A stretch of DNA of 43,041 bases, taken from NCBI GenBank assembly GCA_015060385.1, contig SUYO01000012.1, positions 1 through 43,041 on the forward strand. Reading direction: 5' to 3'. Source of the DNA: Bacteroidales bacterium (lineage in GTDB: Bacteria; Bacteroidota; Bacteroidia; Bacteroidales; UBA932). The position numbers and the translations under genes are program-made. The notes below the pieces were generated by a model. It made no database searches. It worked only from the letters and a program-made list of their open reading frames with translations, and was not told the origin of the DNA. Each line of letters starts with the position of its first letter. Position 1 is the first letter of the stretch. This document shows, in pieces, positions 1-7,883 of this stretch.

Positions 1-1
1 C

Positions 2-103
2 CTGCTCCAGATGGCTCCGCGCGGATTCGGCGTGTACGCCGCTGCGCACCACAGCATCAAGGTCTTCGAAATGCCGGTTCTCAAATTCGGTATCAGATTC
101 TAA
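2..103 (+). CDS. C-terminal fragment of an outer-membrane beta-barrel protein
   Basis: An open frame enters from the left edge and ends at TAA 101-103 after 33 residues. The tail alternates hydrophobic and polar residues and finishes KFGIRF, with a terminal Phe. That is the usual C-terminal strand signature recognised by the BAM complex in outer-membrane barrels. A perfect hairpin follows 18 bases after the stop, which supports a real gene end. The rest of the gene lies outside the window, so receptor, porin or other barrel cannot be told apart. Confidence 0.6.
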   Translation: MLQMAPRGFGVYAAAHHSIKVFEMPVLKFGIRF

Positions 104-121
104 TCTACCGCAACTCTATAG

Positions 122-159
122 ATAAATTAAGGGAGGCCCACAAGCCTCCCTTAATTTAT
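122..159. terminator. Bidirectional intrinsic terminator
   Basis: A perfect 16-bp stem (122-137 with 144-159) encloses a six-base loop. The stem has a GC-rich core, GGGAGGC, flanked by A/T runs, so it can end transcription in both directions. It lies between the plus-strand barrel gene and the minus-strand Rpn gene, which converge here. Confidence 0.85.
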
Positions 160-182
160 TATATGTACCTGTACCGAAATCA

Positions 183-1445
183 CTACAGTCCGGCGATTAG
201 ATCAGCTTCCAGACCTGTAGCCTGGACGATGGTCTGCATATCAACCCCCAATTGCTTCAGTTTTCCGGCCATCACCACCTTCTCCTCCTCACGTCCTATC
301 TCCAATCCTTCCTTACGTCCCTCTTCAAGACCCTCCTCACGACCTTTCTCCAATCCTTCCCTACGTCCCTCTTCAAGACCCTCCTCACGTCCTTTTTCCA
401 ATCCTTCCTTTCGTCCCTCTTCAAGACCTTCCTCACGTCCTTTCTCCAATCCTTCCTTACGCCCCTCTTCAAGACCTTCCTCACGACCTTTTTCCAATCC
501 CTCCTTACGTCCCTCTTCAAGACCTTCCTCACGTCCTATCTCCAATCCGATCTCACGTCCTTCTGCTATACCTTTTACTCTGCCCTCGGCGAGAGCTTCC
601 TCGAGCATTTCAGCTCGTGAATTAAGTTCATCGTTTCTTGACATGACTTGTGAAATATAAGTTATTCTTTTATCATGAGGCATCGCTGCAATCTCAGCCT
701 TGCCGTATACTTCCCTCAGATGGGGATCGGTAATCTCTTCCGGAACTTCAAGCTGGATAGACATGTTCTTCATCGAATGCAGCCACTGTTCTCTCGATGT
801 CCTGCAATCACTCAGCCCTTTTCTGAATTTCAACATCTCCACAAAGACAAGTGTCGTACCGTCTCCAAGTTCTTCTTCTGTTTCAATCTCTTTATATTTG
901 TATAAAGACAAGTATCTGTCTTCCTGCCTTATCTTTTCAAGCTCTCGAGGAGGTCTTCTCATATCGAAACTCAAGAAACATACTACGTATACCGGAGCAT
1001 AATTGTAATCCCATCTATCCTTACCGAGGGTCTTTATCTGATGCTTCCTCTCCTTCGCAGCCTGATCCTGAATAGCGTAGGTGGAATAGAAAACAGCTCT
1101 TTTGTTGAAGTGCCGCTGGCTCCAGTTCTGCATCTCGACAAGAAAGCGGACACCTTCGCTGTCCTCACAGTAAACGTCAAAAATAGCCTTCCCGTCTCCC
1201 TGGACCAAGCCTTGATGTTCGACATTGTTATACCTCAGATCAACAATGTCGACGCCGGGAATGATTCTGTTCAGAAGTTCCTTCAAAAGGTCTTCATTTC
1301 CTTCCGATCCGAAAAGCAACTTGAATCCCTCATCGTTCATCGGATCTACATAACGATGCTTGATTCCGTCCCCATCGATCCAATACTTTCCGTCGAAGCG
1401 GGCCTTTTTACCGGATACTTCGATTTCTTCAATTGTAGCTTTCAT
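183..1445 (-). CDS. Rpn family recombination-promoting nuclease / putative transposase
   Basis: This 420-residue protein belongs to the PD-(D/E)XK nuclease family annotated as Rpn or putative transposase. Known members cut DNA and promote RecA-independent recombination in E. coli; the biological role in Bacteroidota is unsettled. Residues about 30-75 (DPMNDEGFKLLFG...) match the family start. The likely metal-binding core is FDVYCEDSEGVRFLVEMQ at about 89-106, with an Asp and the E-x-Q variant typical of this family. From about residue 300 the protein becomes a charged Gly-Arg-Glu/Gly-Leu-Glu repeat, encoded by a 48-bp DNA repeat, followed by a short unique tail. The start ATG (1443-1445) gives a normal N-terminus. 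No Shine-Dalgarno and no clear promoter are seen. It stands alone between two terminators. Confidence 0.85.
   Translation of the reverse strand: MKATIEEIEVSGKKARFDGKYWIDGDGIKHRYVDPMNDEGFKLLFGSEGNEDLLKELLNRIIPGVDIVDLRYNNVEHQGLVQGDGKAIFDVYCEDSEGVRFLVEMQNWSQRHFNKRAVFYSTYAIQDQAAKERKHQIKTLGKDRWDYNYAPVYVVCFLSFDMRRPPRELEKIRQEDRYLSLYKYKEIETEEELGDGTTLVFVEMLKFRKGLSDCRTSREQWLHSMKNMSIQLEVPEEITDPHLREVYGKAEIAAMPHDKRITYISQVMSRNDELNSRAEMLEEALAEGRVKGIAEGREIGLEIGREEGLEEGRKEGLEKGREEGLEEGRKEGLEKGREEGLEEGRKEGLEKGREEGLEEGRREGLEKGREEGLEEGRKEGLEIGREEEKVVMAGKLKQLGVDMQTIVQATGLEADLIAGL
301..540. repeat. Five tandem 48-bp units inside the Rpn gene
   Basis: Units start at 301, 349, 397, 445 and 493; each differs from the others at only a few positions. 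A partial unit precedes the block and a degenerate one follows. Each unit encodes 16 residues made of two related octads (GREEGLEE and GRKEGLEK). The units are whole codons, so gain or loss keeps the frame. Lack of stop codons in the repeat leaves several other frames open; those are shadows. Confidence 0.9.
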
Positions 1446-1526
1446 GATGTCAATGATTTAAATTAATAATCGGACATAGCGTCCCCAATAAGAATTCAAA
1501 TCATCAACACCTTTTACAAAGAACGA

Positions 1527-1577
1527 AAAAATCTGCAAGACGGACAACTTTTTTCAACATCCACCCTGCAGATTTTT
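1527..1577 (-). terminator. Probable terminator of pfkA
   Basis: Arms AAAAATCTGCA (1527-1537) and TGCAGATTTTT (1567-1577) are perfect complements with a 29-base loop. On the minus strand the stem ends in a T-run, 42 bases after the pfkA stop. The large loop makes it weaker than a classical terminator. The rest of 1446-1618 shows no gene. Confidence 0.5.
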
Positions 1578-1618
1578 CTTTTTTTTATAATGATCGCACT
1601 ATTCTTTGGATCGGACTC

Positions 1619-2605
1619 CTATATCGACAGGACGTTAAGGACATTGATGAGCTCGCGGTCGATAGGCTTGTCGATGCGTATCGCCTTGTTGAAAGGCACG
1701 TAGACGATCTGGTCGTTCTTGACTCCGATCATGACGTTGCGTTGACCGTCCTTGAGTGCGTCGATGGCTGCTACTCCCATACGACTTGCGAGAATACGGT
1801 CATTTGCGGTAGGAACGCCACCTCTCTGAAGGTGGCCCAGGATAGTAACGCGGGCCTCGAACTCAGGGTACTCATGGACAAGTCTGTCGGCATAGTACTG
1901 GGCTCCGCCTGTGCCGTCCTTCTTGCTTTCGGATACGAGGACGATGGAGCTGTTCTTGCTCTTGCGGACTCCGCGGCCGATGAAGGTAGCAAGCTGATCG
2001 ACATCCGTCTGGTCTTCAGGAATGATGGCAGCTTCGGCTCCTGTGGCGATGGCTGCATTCTGGGCAAGGAAGCCGGCATCACGTCCCATCACCTCCACAA
2101 AAAAGATACGGTTGTGCGAGTTGGCTGTGTCGCGGATCTTGTCAACACAGTCCATGATGGTGTTGAGGGCTGTGTCATATCCGATCGTGGTATCGGTTCC
2201 GTAGAGGTCGTTATCGATGGTTCCCGGAAGGCCGACGCATGGTATGTCGAATTCCGAAGCTATGACCTGTGCTCCTGCAAGCGAGCCGTTTCCTCCGATC
2301 ACGATGAGGGCATCGATACCGTGCTGCTTCATGTTCTCATAGGCCTTGGCACGACCTTCTTCATTCATGAACTCCTTGCTTCGTGCGGTACGGAGAATGG
2401 TGCCTCCGCGGTTGATTGTTCCGCTGACGCTTTCCGATGTGAAGTCCTTTATCTCATTGTTGATGAGGCCTTCCCAGCCTCTGTAGATTCCCTTTACCTT
2501 CCAGCCGTTGTAGATGGCTGCTCTTGTGACGGCTCTGATGGCCGCATTCATTCCCGGTGCGTCTCCTCCTGAGGTGAGGACACCGATTGTACTTATCTTT
2601 GCCAT
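1619..2605 (-). CDS. pfkA: ATP-dependent 6-phosphofructokinase
   Basis: This 328-residue cytoplasmic enzyme phosphorylates fructose 6-phosphate in glycolysis. It has the nucleotide loop GGDAPGMN (about 11-18), GGNGSLAGA, the catalytic PGTIDND, and the substrate loop EVMGRDAGF. Gly in GGNGS and Gly in PGTIDND point to ATP as donor; pyrophosphate enzymes usually have Asp and Lys there. The Asp usual before that Gly is Asn here. The open frame runs upstream to 2884, but [10 protein letters not shown] at 2603-2605 gives the normal family length. A promoter -7 box (CAAAGGTA on the plus strand, 2628-2635) lies just upstream, which excludes the longer version. Confidence 0.95.
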   Translation of the reverse strand: MAKISTIGVLTSGGDAPGMNAAIRAVTRAAIYNGWKVKGIYRGWEGLINNEIKDFTSESVSGTINRGGTILRTARSKEFMNEEGRAKAYENMKQHGIDALIVIGGNGSLAGAQVIASEFDIPCVGLPGTIDNDLYGTDTTIGYDTALNTIMDCVDKIRDTANSHNRIFFVEVMGRDAGFLAQNAAIATGAEAAIIPEDQTDVDQLATFIGRGVRKSKNSSIVLVSESKKDGTGGAQYYADRLVHEYPEFEARVTILGHLQRGGVPTANDRILASRMGVAAIDALKDGQRNVMIGVKNDQIVYVPFNKAIRIDKPIDRELINVLNVLSI

Positions 2606-2627
2606 TTGCTTTCGTTTTATTGGAATG

Positions 2628-2635
2628 CAAAGGTA
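2628..2635 (-). promoter_or_regulatory. pfkA promoter -7 box
   Basis: The minus strand reads TACCTTTG, an exact match to the Bacteroidota TAnnTTTG element, 22 bases upstream of the pfkA ATG. No clear -33 TTTG is seen. Confidence 0.65.
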
Positions 2636-2665
2636 CAAAATCCATGAAAATATGTAAATAATTTG

Positions 2666-2673
2666 TACTTTTG
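2666..2673 (+). promoter_or_regulatory. dusB-lpxK promoter -7 box
   Basis: TACTTTTG matches TAnnTTTG and lies 50 bases before the dusB ATG. Together with 2628-2635 it makes a divergent promoter pair within the 118-bp gap. Confidence 0.6.
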
Positions 2674-2723
2674 TCGGATGTGCTAAAAAGGATTGCGATT
2701 CGGCAGATCGTAATGGAAGAACA

Positions 2724-3758
2724 ATGAAGATAGGGAATATTGAATTAGGAGACAGGCCGCTTTTTCTTGCGCCGATGGAGGACGTGACCGACGCGTCCTT
2801 CAGGTTCATATGCAAGGAATTCGGAGCGGACATGATGTATACGGAATTCATTTCCTCGGACGGGCTGATCCGCGACGCACGCAAGTCGCTCGAAAAACTC
2901 GTGACCTACGATTATGAGGTCCCCATCGGAATACAGATATACGGTAACATTCCGGAGGCGATGGTGGATGCGGCGGTGATGGCGGAAAGGGCCGCCGAAA
3001 TTGCCGGAGGCCATGGCGCCGACCTTGTGGACATCAATTTCGGATGTCCTGTAAACAAGATCGCAAGGCGCGGCGCGGGATCGGGAATGATGCGCGAACC
3101 GGACAAGATGGTCGAGATCACGCGCCAGGTAGTCGAGGCGGTAAAGCTGCCGGTGACGGTGAAGACCCGCCTGGGCTGGGACGAAGATTCGAAGATAATC
3201 GTGGAACTCGCCGAAAGGCTGCAGGACGTCGGCATCAAGGCTCTGACCATCCACGGACGCACCCGCTGCCAGATGTACACAGGAGAAGCGGACTGGACAC
3301 TGATCGGAAAGGTCAGGGAGAATCCCCGGATGCATATTCCGATAATCGGAAACGGGGACATAAATTCGCCTCAGAAGGCGAAGGAATATTTCGACCGGTA
3401 CGGGGTCGACGCGATAATGATCGGGCGTGCGACGTACGGTCATCCGTGGATATTCCGGGAGATCAGGCATTACCTTCAGACGGGCGAGCTTCTGCCGCAG
3501 ATGAGCGTCGTCGACAGGGTTGCCCTGGCGAAGAGGCATCTGGCAAAGTCGCTTGAGCTGAAAGGCGACAGGGTGGGTATCCTGGAGATGAGAAGGCACC
3601 TCTCGTGCTATTTCAAGGGACTTCCTGACTTCAAGGAGACAAGGCTGAAGCTTGTTACACTGAACGATCCGGAAGAATTGTTTGCAACTTTGGACCATAT
3701 TGCCGAAAGATGGGGTTCGCAGGAGGCTCCCCAGGCGGCGAATGTTTATGATATATGA
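2724..3758 (+). CDS. dusB: tRNA-dihydrouridine synthase, DusB type
   Basis: This 344-residue FMN enzyme reduces uridines in the tRNA D-loop. It starts with the family signature [11 protein letters not shown] (about 13-23), has the active-site stretch [20 protein letters not shown] (about 108-127) with the catalytic Cys, and continues with VKTRLGW and the phosphate-binding IPIIGNGDI and [13 protein letters not shown]. Length and order are typical. The minus-strand frame covering almost the same span is a shadow. The stop overlaps the lpxK start by four bases, so the two are probably translationally coupled. Confidence 0.92.
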   Translation: MKIGNIELGDRPLFLAPMEDVTDASFRFICKEFGADMMYTEFISSDGLIRDARKSLEKLVTYDYEVPIGIQIYGNIPEAMVDAAVMAERAAEIAGGHGADLVDINFGCPVNKIARRGAGSGMMREPDKMVEITRQVVEAVKLPVTVKTRLGWDEDSKIIVELAERLQDVGIKALTIHGRTRCQMYTGEADWTLIGKVRENPRMHIPIIGNGDINSPQKAKEYFDRYGVDAIMIGRATYGHPWIFREIRHYLQTGELLPQMSVVDRVALAKRHLAKSLELKGDRVGILEMRRHLSCYFKGLPDFKETRLKLVTLNDPEELFATLDHIAERWGSQEAPQAANVYDI

Positions 3759-4843
3759 TAGATAAGGTATTGCTTTTTCCATATTGGCTGACGCTGAAGA
3801 TCAGGCATTTCATGTATGACCACGGAATGAGGAAGGTACATGCTCCGGATGTGCCGACCATCTGCGTGGGCAATGTCACGGTGGGAGGTACAGGAAAGAC
3901 CCCTCACACCGAGATGATCATCAGGACCCTGCTCCAGGACCCTGAATGGAACGGAAGGAACATTGCCGTGCTTTCAAGGGGATACAAGCGCAAGACGAGG
4001 GGATTCCAGCAGGTGGTGTGCGAGGGCAGCGCAAGACAGTTCGGAGACGAGCCTATGCAGATCAAGAGGAAGTTCCCTTCGGTGACGGTGGCCGTAGACA
4101 AGTCCAGAAAGCAGGGATGCAGTTTCCTGAGCGATCCGGAGAAGGTCAAGACTTCCAGAAAGGGAAGAAAATGTCTCCACAAGGATTTTCCCAAGGCTGA
4201 CCTCATAATATTGGATGACGCATTCCAGCACAGGGCTGTGAAACCGGCGGTATCTGTGGTGCTGGTGGACTACAACCGTCCTGTATTCAAGGACCATCTC
4301 ATGCCTCTGGGCAAGCTGCGCGACCTTCCGGAAAGGATCGGAGCTGCCGACATAGTCATCGTTTCAAAATGTCCGAGATATCTGGACCCTTGGGAAAGGA
4401 GCAAATGGACCCGGGCTCTGAAGATTAGGAAGGACCAGCACATCTTCTTCACAAGCATCGGATATGACAACTCTGAAGCTATCTTCCCTGAGGGAGATCC
4501 GCGCTACCTCTATACCCGCAAGCTCATTCTGTTCTCCGGCATCGCCAATGACAGGCCTTTCAGAAGCTATCTGAGCGACAATTACAAGATAATCAGACAC
4601 TTCGACTTCCCTGACCACCATAAGTTCACAAGGGCGGACATAGCGACAATCAGCCGCGCAGCCAATGCATACCCGACATCCGTGGTCATGACTACAGAAA
4701 AAGATTGCCAGCGTGTCCGCGACTGCAGAAACATCACTGACAATCTTAAGCAAAGGCTGTTCTATGCTCCGATCAAGGTAAACTTCTATTCGGAGACGGA
4801 ACAGGAGGAATTCTCTACAGTTCTGAACTCTTACCTGAAATAA
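3755..4843 (+). CDS. lpxK: Tetraacyldisaccharide 4'-kinase (lipid A synthesis)
   Basis: This 362-residue inner-membrane-associated kinase adds the 4'-phosphate to the lipid A precursor. The Walker A is unusually placed near the N-terminus, as in all LpxK: TICVGNVTVGGTGKTPHTE at about 32-50. A hydrophobic N-terminal helix precedes it. Further family stretches are the DDAFQHRAVKP region (about 155-165) and the C-terminal HFDFPDHHKFT and TTEKDCQRV motifs. It overlaps dusB by ATGA. Its last 29 bases overlap the convergent DAHP synthase gene tail. Confidence 0.93.
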   Translation: MIDKVLLFPYWLTLKIRHFMYDHGMRKVHAPDVPTICVGNVTVGGTGKTPHTEMIIRTLLQDPEWNGRNIAVLSRGYKRKTRGFQQVVCEGSARQFGDEPMQIKRKFPSVTVAVDKSRKQGCSFLSDPEKVKTSRKGRKCLHKDFPKADLIILDDAFQHRAVKPAVSVVLVDYNRPVFKDHLMPLGKLRDLPERIGAADIVIVSKCPRYLDPWERSKWTRALKIRKDQHIFFTSIGYDNSEAIFPEGDPRYLYTRKLILFSGIANDRPFRSYLSDNYKIIRHFDFPDHHKFTRADIATISRAANAYPTSVVMTTEKDCQRVRDCRNITDNLKQRLFYAPIKVNFYSETEQEEFSTVLNSYLK

Positions 4844-5924
4844 TATCGTTCTGAACCTCGACCGAGGCTTCATGGATGGCGTTGAACACATCTGTCAGGA
4901 ACTTCTGTGACAGACCGTTTTCGCGTCCTCTTTCCACGACTTTTGCAAGAAGGGAATCCCATCTTGACGCCTGTACGATGGCTACATTGTTGTTCTTCTT
5001 GTACTCGCCTATCTGGCGGCTTATCTTGAGTCTCGAGCCGAGGGCATAGAGGATGCTTTCGTCGATAACGTCGATCTTGGCGCGGAGCTGGTCGATGTTT
5101 TCCTTCCATTCCCTTGAGTCTGAGTCGGATTCCCTGACATTGATCTTATTATGAAGAAGATCTTTCAGCTGGTCAGGAGTAAGCTGCTGCTTTGAGTCGC
5201 TGAGGGCAATCTCAGGGTTGCAGTGAGACTCGATCATGAGGCCCTCGAAACCGAGGTCGAGGGATCTCTGGGAGATTTCCTGTATATATTCAGTACTGCC
5301 GCCCATATGGCTCGGATCCACGAAGAAAGGCAGCTCGGGATAACGGCTGCGGAGTTCGATGGCGATGTCCCAGTGAGGATCGTTCCGGTACCTTATCTTG
5401 TCGAAGGTCGAGAAGCCTCTGTGGATTACACCCAGCTTGCGGATTCCGGCACCGCTGAGGCGTTCCAAGGCTCCTATCCAGAGTTCCAGGTCGGGGTTGA
5501 CAGGGTTCTTTACCAGCACAGGTATATCTGATCCGCGCAGTGCGTCCGCTATCTCCTGGACCAGGAAAGGATTGGCTGTAGTCCTTGCACCTATCCATAC
5601 AAGGTCCACTCCGTGCTTCAGACACTCATAGACATGCTTTTCGCTTGCAACCTCCGTTGCAACCTTGAGTCCGTACTCGTTCTTTACCTTGCGGAGCCAG
5701 CCAAGGCCCTCCACTCCGATGCCTTCGAAACATCCCGGGTGGGTTCTTGGTTTCCATATTCCGGCACGGAATACATTGATTCCCAACTCTTTCAGTCCCT
5801 TGGCGGTCTCCATGACCTGTTCTTCAGACTCTGCGCTGCACGGACCGGCAAGTACGCTAGGTCTTGGATCCGTGAACATGCCCCATTCATTAAGGGGCGC
5901 TATGTCCAGCTTCTTGTTACCCAT
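4815..5924 (-). CDS. Bifunctional 3-deoxy-7-phosphoheptulonate synthase / chorismate mutase
   Basis: This 369-residue fusion catalyses the first step of aromatic biosynthesis and, in its C-terminal domain, chorismate to prephenate. Residues about 15-265 are a type I-beta DAHP synthase barrel (VLAGPCSAES, FRAGIWKPRTHPG, LVWIGARTTANPF, VDPSHMGGS, ESHCNPEIALSD). Residues about 280-360 are an AroQ-type chorismate mutase (LRAKIDVIDESILYALGSRLKISRQIGEYK). The fusion is common in Bacteroidota and explains why pheA here lacks a mutase domain. It is the last gene of the pheA-tyrA operon, 12 bases after tyrA, so likely shares the attenuator upstream of pheA. Its tail overlaps lpxK by 29 bases with no room for a terminator. 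Confidence 0.93.
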   Translation of the reverse strand: MGNKKLDIAPLNEWGMFTDPRPSVLAGPCSAESEEQVMETAKGLKELGINVFRAGIWKPRTHPGCFEGIGVEGLGWLRKVKNEYGLKVATEVASEKHVYECLKHGVDLVWIGARTTANPFLVQEIADALRGSDIPVLVKNPVNPDLELWIGALERLSGAGIRKLGVIHRGFSTFDKIRYRNDPHWDIAIELRSRYPELPFFVDPSHMGGSTEYIQEISQRSLDLGFEGLMIESHCNPEIALSDSKQQLTPDQLKDLLHNKINVRESDSDSREWKENIDQLRAKIDVIDESILYALGSRLKISRQIGEYKKNNNVAIVQASRWDSLLAKVVERGRENGLSQKFLTDVFNAIHEASVEVQNDIISGKSSEL

Positions 5925-5936
5925 AAGTATTGATTT

Positions 5937-6800
5937 TTATCTGATTATTCTACGTATTCTGTTGGCATCCATGATGAGCTTTCTGATCGCTTCCTCGTCA
6001 GATTCGTCGATCGCCTTGCGGAAGGCCTCCAGCTTGGCTGTGTATGTGTCCATGACATGGAGCACGTTCTCCCTGTTCTGGAGGAAGATCGGCGTCCACA
6101 TGTCCGCATTGCTCTTGGCAAGACGGACAGTGGACGAAAATCCGCCCGAGGCGAGGTCGAAGATGTGCTTTTCATCCTTTTCCTTTTCGAGGACGGTGAG
6201 GGCGAGGGCGAATGAAATCACATGGGAAAAATGCGAGACATACGCGGTATGGACGTCATGGCTCGACGAATTCATGTACACGACCCTCATGTTGAGAACG
6301 TCGTATATCTTCTCGACCGTACGCACGGCCTGCGGAGACGATTCGTTGAAATCGCAGATTATGCATGCACGGCCGTCAAAAAGGCCCGGAATCGCAGCCC
6401 ACGGTCCGCTGTATTCCGTTCCCGACATCGGATGCGAGGCGACATAGTTCTTTCGCATCGGGTGGTATTTCACCGCTTCCGCAAGACTTTCCTTGGTCGA
6501 ACAGACATCCATCAGCACCTTGCCGCACCCGCCTTCCGGGTACAGGTCCGCCATTATGTCCAGAACCTTCGGCACGATCTTCAGTGCCGCTCCTACAGGC
6601 ACGGAAACAATGATCACATCACTTTTTCCGACGCATTCCTCCAGCGTGACGACAGAGTCGACCAGACCGATATGCTCGGCCGCCGATGCATTTACAGGGT
6701 CATTTTCGACACCTAAGATCCGGGAGGCGCAGCCCTTCCTTCTGAGGTCTATCGCCATCGAGCCTCCTATGAGGCCGAGTCCTATGATACCTATATTCAT
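5937..6800 (-). CDS. tyrA: Prephenate dehydrogenase
   Basis: This 287-residue enzyme oxidises prephenate toward 4-hydroxyphenylpyruvate for tyrosine. The N-terminal Rossmann motif is IGIIGLGLIGGS (about 3-14), followed by GVEND as the likely NAD-specific acidic turn. Catalytic-domain features are DVCSTKESL, SHPMSGTEYSGP and HDVHTAYVSHFSHVISFAL. No ACT domain follows, so tyrosine feedback through such a domain is not visible. It starts three bases after the pheA stop. A shadow frame lies in the C-terminal third. Confidence 0.93.
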   Translation of the reverse strand: MNIGIIGLGLIGGSMAIDLRRKGCASRILGVENDPVNASAAEHIGLVDSVVTLEECVGKSDVIIVSVPVGAALKIVPKVLDIMADLYPEGGCGKVLMDVCSTKESLAEAVKYHPMRKNYVASHPMSGTEYSGPWAAIPGLFDGRACIICDFNESSPQAVRTVEKIYDVLNMRVVYMNSSSHDVHTAYVSHFSHVISFALALTVLEKEKDEKHIFDLASGGFSSTVRLAKSNADMWTPIFLQNRENVLHVMDTYTAKLEAFRKAIDESDEEAIRKLIMDANRIRRIIR

Positions 6801-6803
6801 ATC

Positions 6804-7637
6804 TTAAACCGCTGCTTCATATTCTCCAAGAACGTTCAGGTCTGTCATCAGCGGCTTCACCGCAGAAATCGCCTGCTCATATCTGGCGTAATCTTCAAAC
6901 TTTATGTCCACATAGAAGAAATACTGCCATTCCTGACCCGGGATAGGGAGGGACTGTATTCTCGTAAGGTTCATGTCGTAGAACGAGAGTATAGTCAGGA
7001 CATGGGTGAGGGAACCCGGCTTGTGGGGCAGGGTGAAGCACATGGATGCCTTGTTGATCCTTGTCTTGTCGACCTCGATGGAGTCGTCCAGGATAAGGAA
7101 CCTTGTGAAGTTCTGCTTGTAGGTCTCGATGCCTTCGGCTATCACTTCGAGGCCATAGATCTCGGCCGCGAGGTCCGAGGCTATGGCTCCGACTCCCCTG
7201 ACTCCTTCCTTCACGATGTCTGCCGCACTCTTGGCGGTGTCGCCGTACTCGACCAGACGTATCCATGGATACTCGTCAAAATAAGGACGTGTCTGGTTTA
7301 TGGCCATGTAATGGGACCTTACTTCGTGCAGGTCCTCGATCTTCTGTCCCGGAAGTGTCATCAGATTCTGCTTGATACGCAGGAACACCTCTCCCTTGAT
7401 CTTGCGGTCATATTTACGCAGGAGCTCGAAGTTAGGAAGGAGTCCGCCTGAAACGGTGTTTTCTATAGCCATGATGGCTGCATCCGCCTTTCCTTCATCC
7501 ATCCTACTGTAAAGTTCCACAAACGAAGAGCATTCCACGACCTCCGGCTTAGGAAGTCCCTGACCTTCGTAAAACCTGTATGCCGCCTGCTCGTGGAAGC
7601 ATCCCTTGATTCCTTGAATCGCTACTCTTTTGCTCAT
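6804..7637 (-). CDS. pheA: Prephenate dehydratase with ACT domain
   Basis: This 277-residue enzyme makes phenylpyruvate from prephenate. The dehydratase domain starts VAIQGIKGCFHEQAA and contains the catalytic-loop TRF in NFTRFLIL (about 180). The ACT domain begins MCFTLPHKPGSLTHVL and has NLTRIQSLP where many PheA proteins have ESRP. That change may affect Phe binding, though I recall the QSLP form from other Bacteroidota. There is no mutase domain. I chose MSKRVAIQG (ATG 7635-7637, after a purine-rich AAGAAAGAG) as start. The frame stays open back to the leader-peptide stop, but that stretch contains the terminator and two palindromes. It heads the pheA-tyrA-DAHP synthase operon. Confidence 0.93.
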   Translation of the reverse strand: MSKRVAIQGIKGCFHEQAAYRFYEGQGLPKPEVVECSSFVELYSRMDEGKADAAIMAIENTVSGGLLPNFELLRKYDRKIKGEVFLRIKQNLMTLPGQKIEDLHEVRSHYMAINQTRPYFDEYPWIRLVEYGDTAKSAADIVKEGVRGVGAIASDLAAEIYGLEVIAEGIETYKQNFTRFLILDDSIEVDKTRINKASMCFTLPHKPGSLTHVLTILSFYDMNLTRIQSLPIPGQEWQYFFYVDIKFEDYARYEQAISAVKPLMTDLNVLGEYEAAV

Positions 7638-7653
7638 ACTCTTTCTTGTATGT

Positions 7654-7736
7654 CCGTCCGCAAAAACGGTCATTTTTGTGGACGGCATCTGCTTTTTCCT
7701 ATCTCCGTCCACAAATACGTGCCGTTTTGTGGACGG
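7654..7736. repeat. Two related 32-bp palindromes in the pheA leader
   Basis: Palindrome 1: arms 7654-7666 and 7673-7685 (13 bp, one mismatch). Palindrome 2: arms 7705-7715 and 7726-7736 (11 bp, perfect). They share the arm sequence CCGTCCACAAA on the minus strand and repeat with a 51-bp period. They lie between the attenuator terminator and the pheA ATG. They may be a duplicated small palindromic repeat or extra RNA hairpins in the pheA 5' region; the function is unknown. Confidence 0.75.
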
Positions 7737-7741
7737 ACCAA

Positions 7742-7774
7742 TAAAAATGCTGTCCGGCAAATACCGGACAGCAT
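7742..7774 (-). terminator. Attenuator terminator of the pheA operon (segments 3:4)
   Basis: On the minus strand, ATGCTGTCCGG (7774-7764) and CCGGACAGCAT (7757-7747) form a perfect 11-bp stem with loop TATTTG, followed directly by a T-tract (TTTTAT from 7746 down). It lies 41 bases after the leader-peptide stop codon and 105 bases before the pheA ATG. This is the layout of a conditional, not a gene-end, terminator. Confidence 0.85.
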
Positions 7775-7798
7775 AATATGTTTCTATATTATTCGACA

Positions 7799-7856
7799 AA
7801 CAGCGCCCGGTCCATTACCTTTTCTGGAAATAGAAATAATAAAAACCGAAGCTGTT
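7799..7856 (-). promoter_or_regulatory. Attenuator segments 1 and 2 (alternative RNA pairings)
   Basis: Segment 1 is AACAGCTTCGG (7856-7846), inside leader codons 7-10. Segment 2 is CCGGGCGCTGTT (7810-7799), four bases after the leader stop. They pair over 11 base pairs with one bulged C and two G-U pairs. Segment 2 can instead pair with terminator arm 3 (7774-7764) through CCGGGCG plus further wobble pairs, with one C-C mismatch. So 1:2, 2:3 and 3:4 exclude each other as in enterobacterial attenuators. I worked out the pairings by hand and computed no energies. Confidence 0.7.
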
Positions 7857-7874
7857 AAATCGATAAGTTCCCAT
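7815..7874 (-). CDS. Phe/Tyr-rich leader peptide of the pheA-tyrA operon
   Basis: ATG (7872-7874) to TAA (7815-7817) encodes the 19-residue peptide MGTYRFNSFGFYYFYFQKR. Phe is present five times and Tyr four, with seven of them among residues 9-16. This is the hallmark of an attenuation leader whose translation senses charged tRNA-Phe and tRNA-Tyr. The operon below makes exactly these two amino acids. The ribosome releasing at the stop would cover segment 2 and let the terminator form. A ribosome stalled on the Phe/Tyr codons would cover segment 1 and favour the 2:3 antiterminator. The leader is in the same reading frame as pheA, separated by this single TAA. Confidence 0.82.
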   Translation of the reverse strand: MGTYRFNSFGFYYFYFQKR

Positions 7875-7883
7875 AACTGGATA

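Noticed and set aside
301..540. Possible CRISPR array
   Set aside because: Units are contiguous 48-bp repeats without unique spacers, and they code in frame.
163..660. Long plus-strand frame rich in RPSSRPFSNPS, and others over 252-620 and 296-532
   Set aside because: They arise because the 48-bp repeat of the minus-strand Rpn gene has no stop in several frames. The Rpn frame matches a known family.
1742..2572. 276-codon plus-strand frame
   Set aside because: Antisense shadow of pfkA with no recognisable motifs.
2606..2884. N-terminal extension of pfkA
   Set aside because: It would run through two promoters and into dusB; the protein from 2605 has the normal length.
2745..3782. 345-codon minus-strand frame
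   Set aside because: Antisense to dusB, which has all its family motifs; the frame is a GC-bias shadow.
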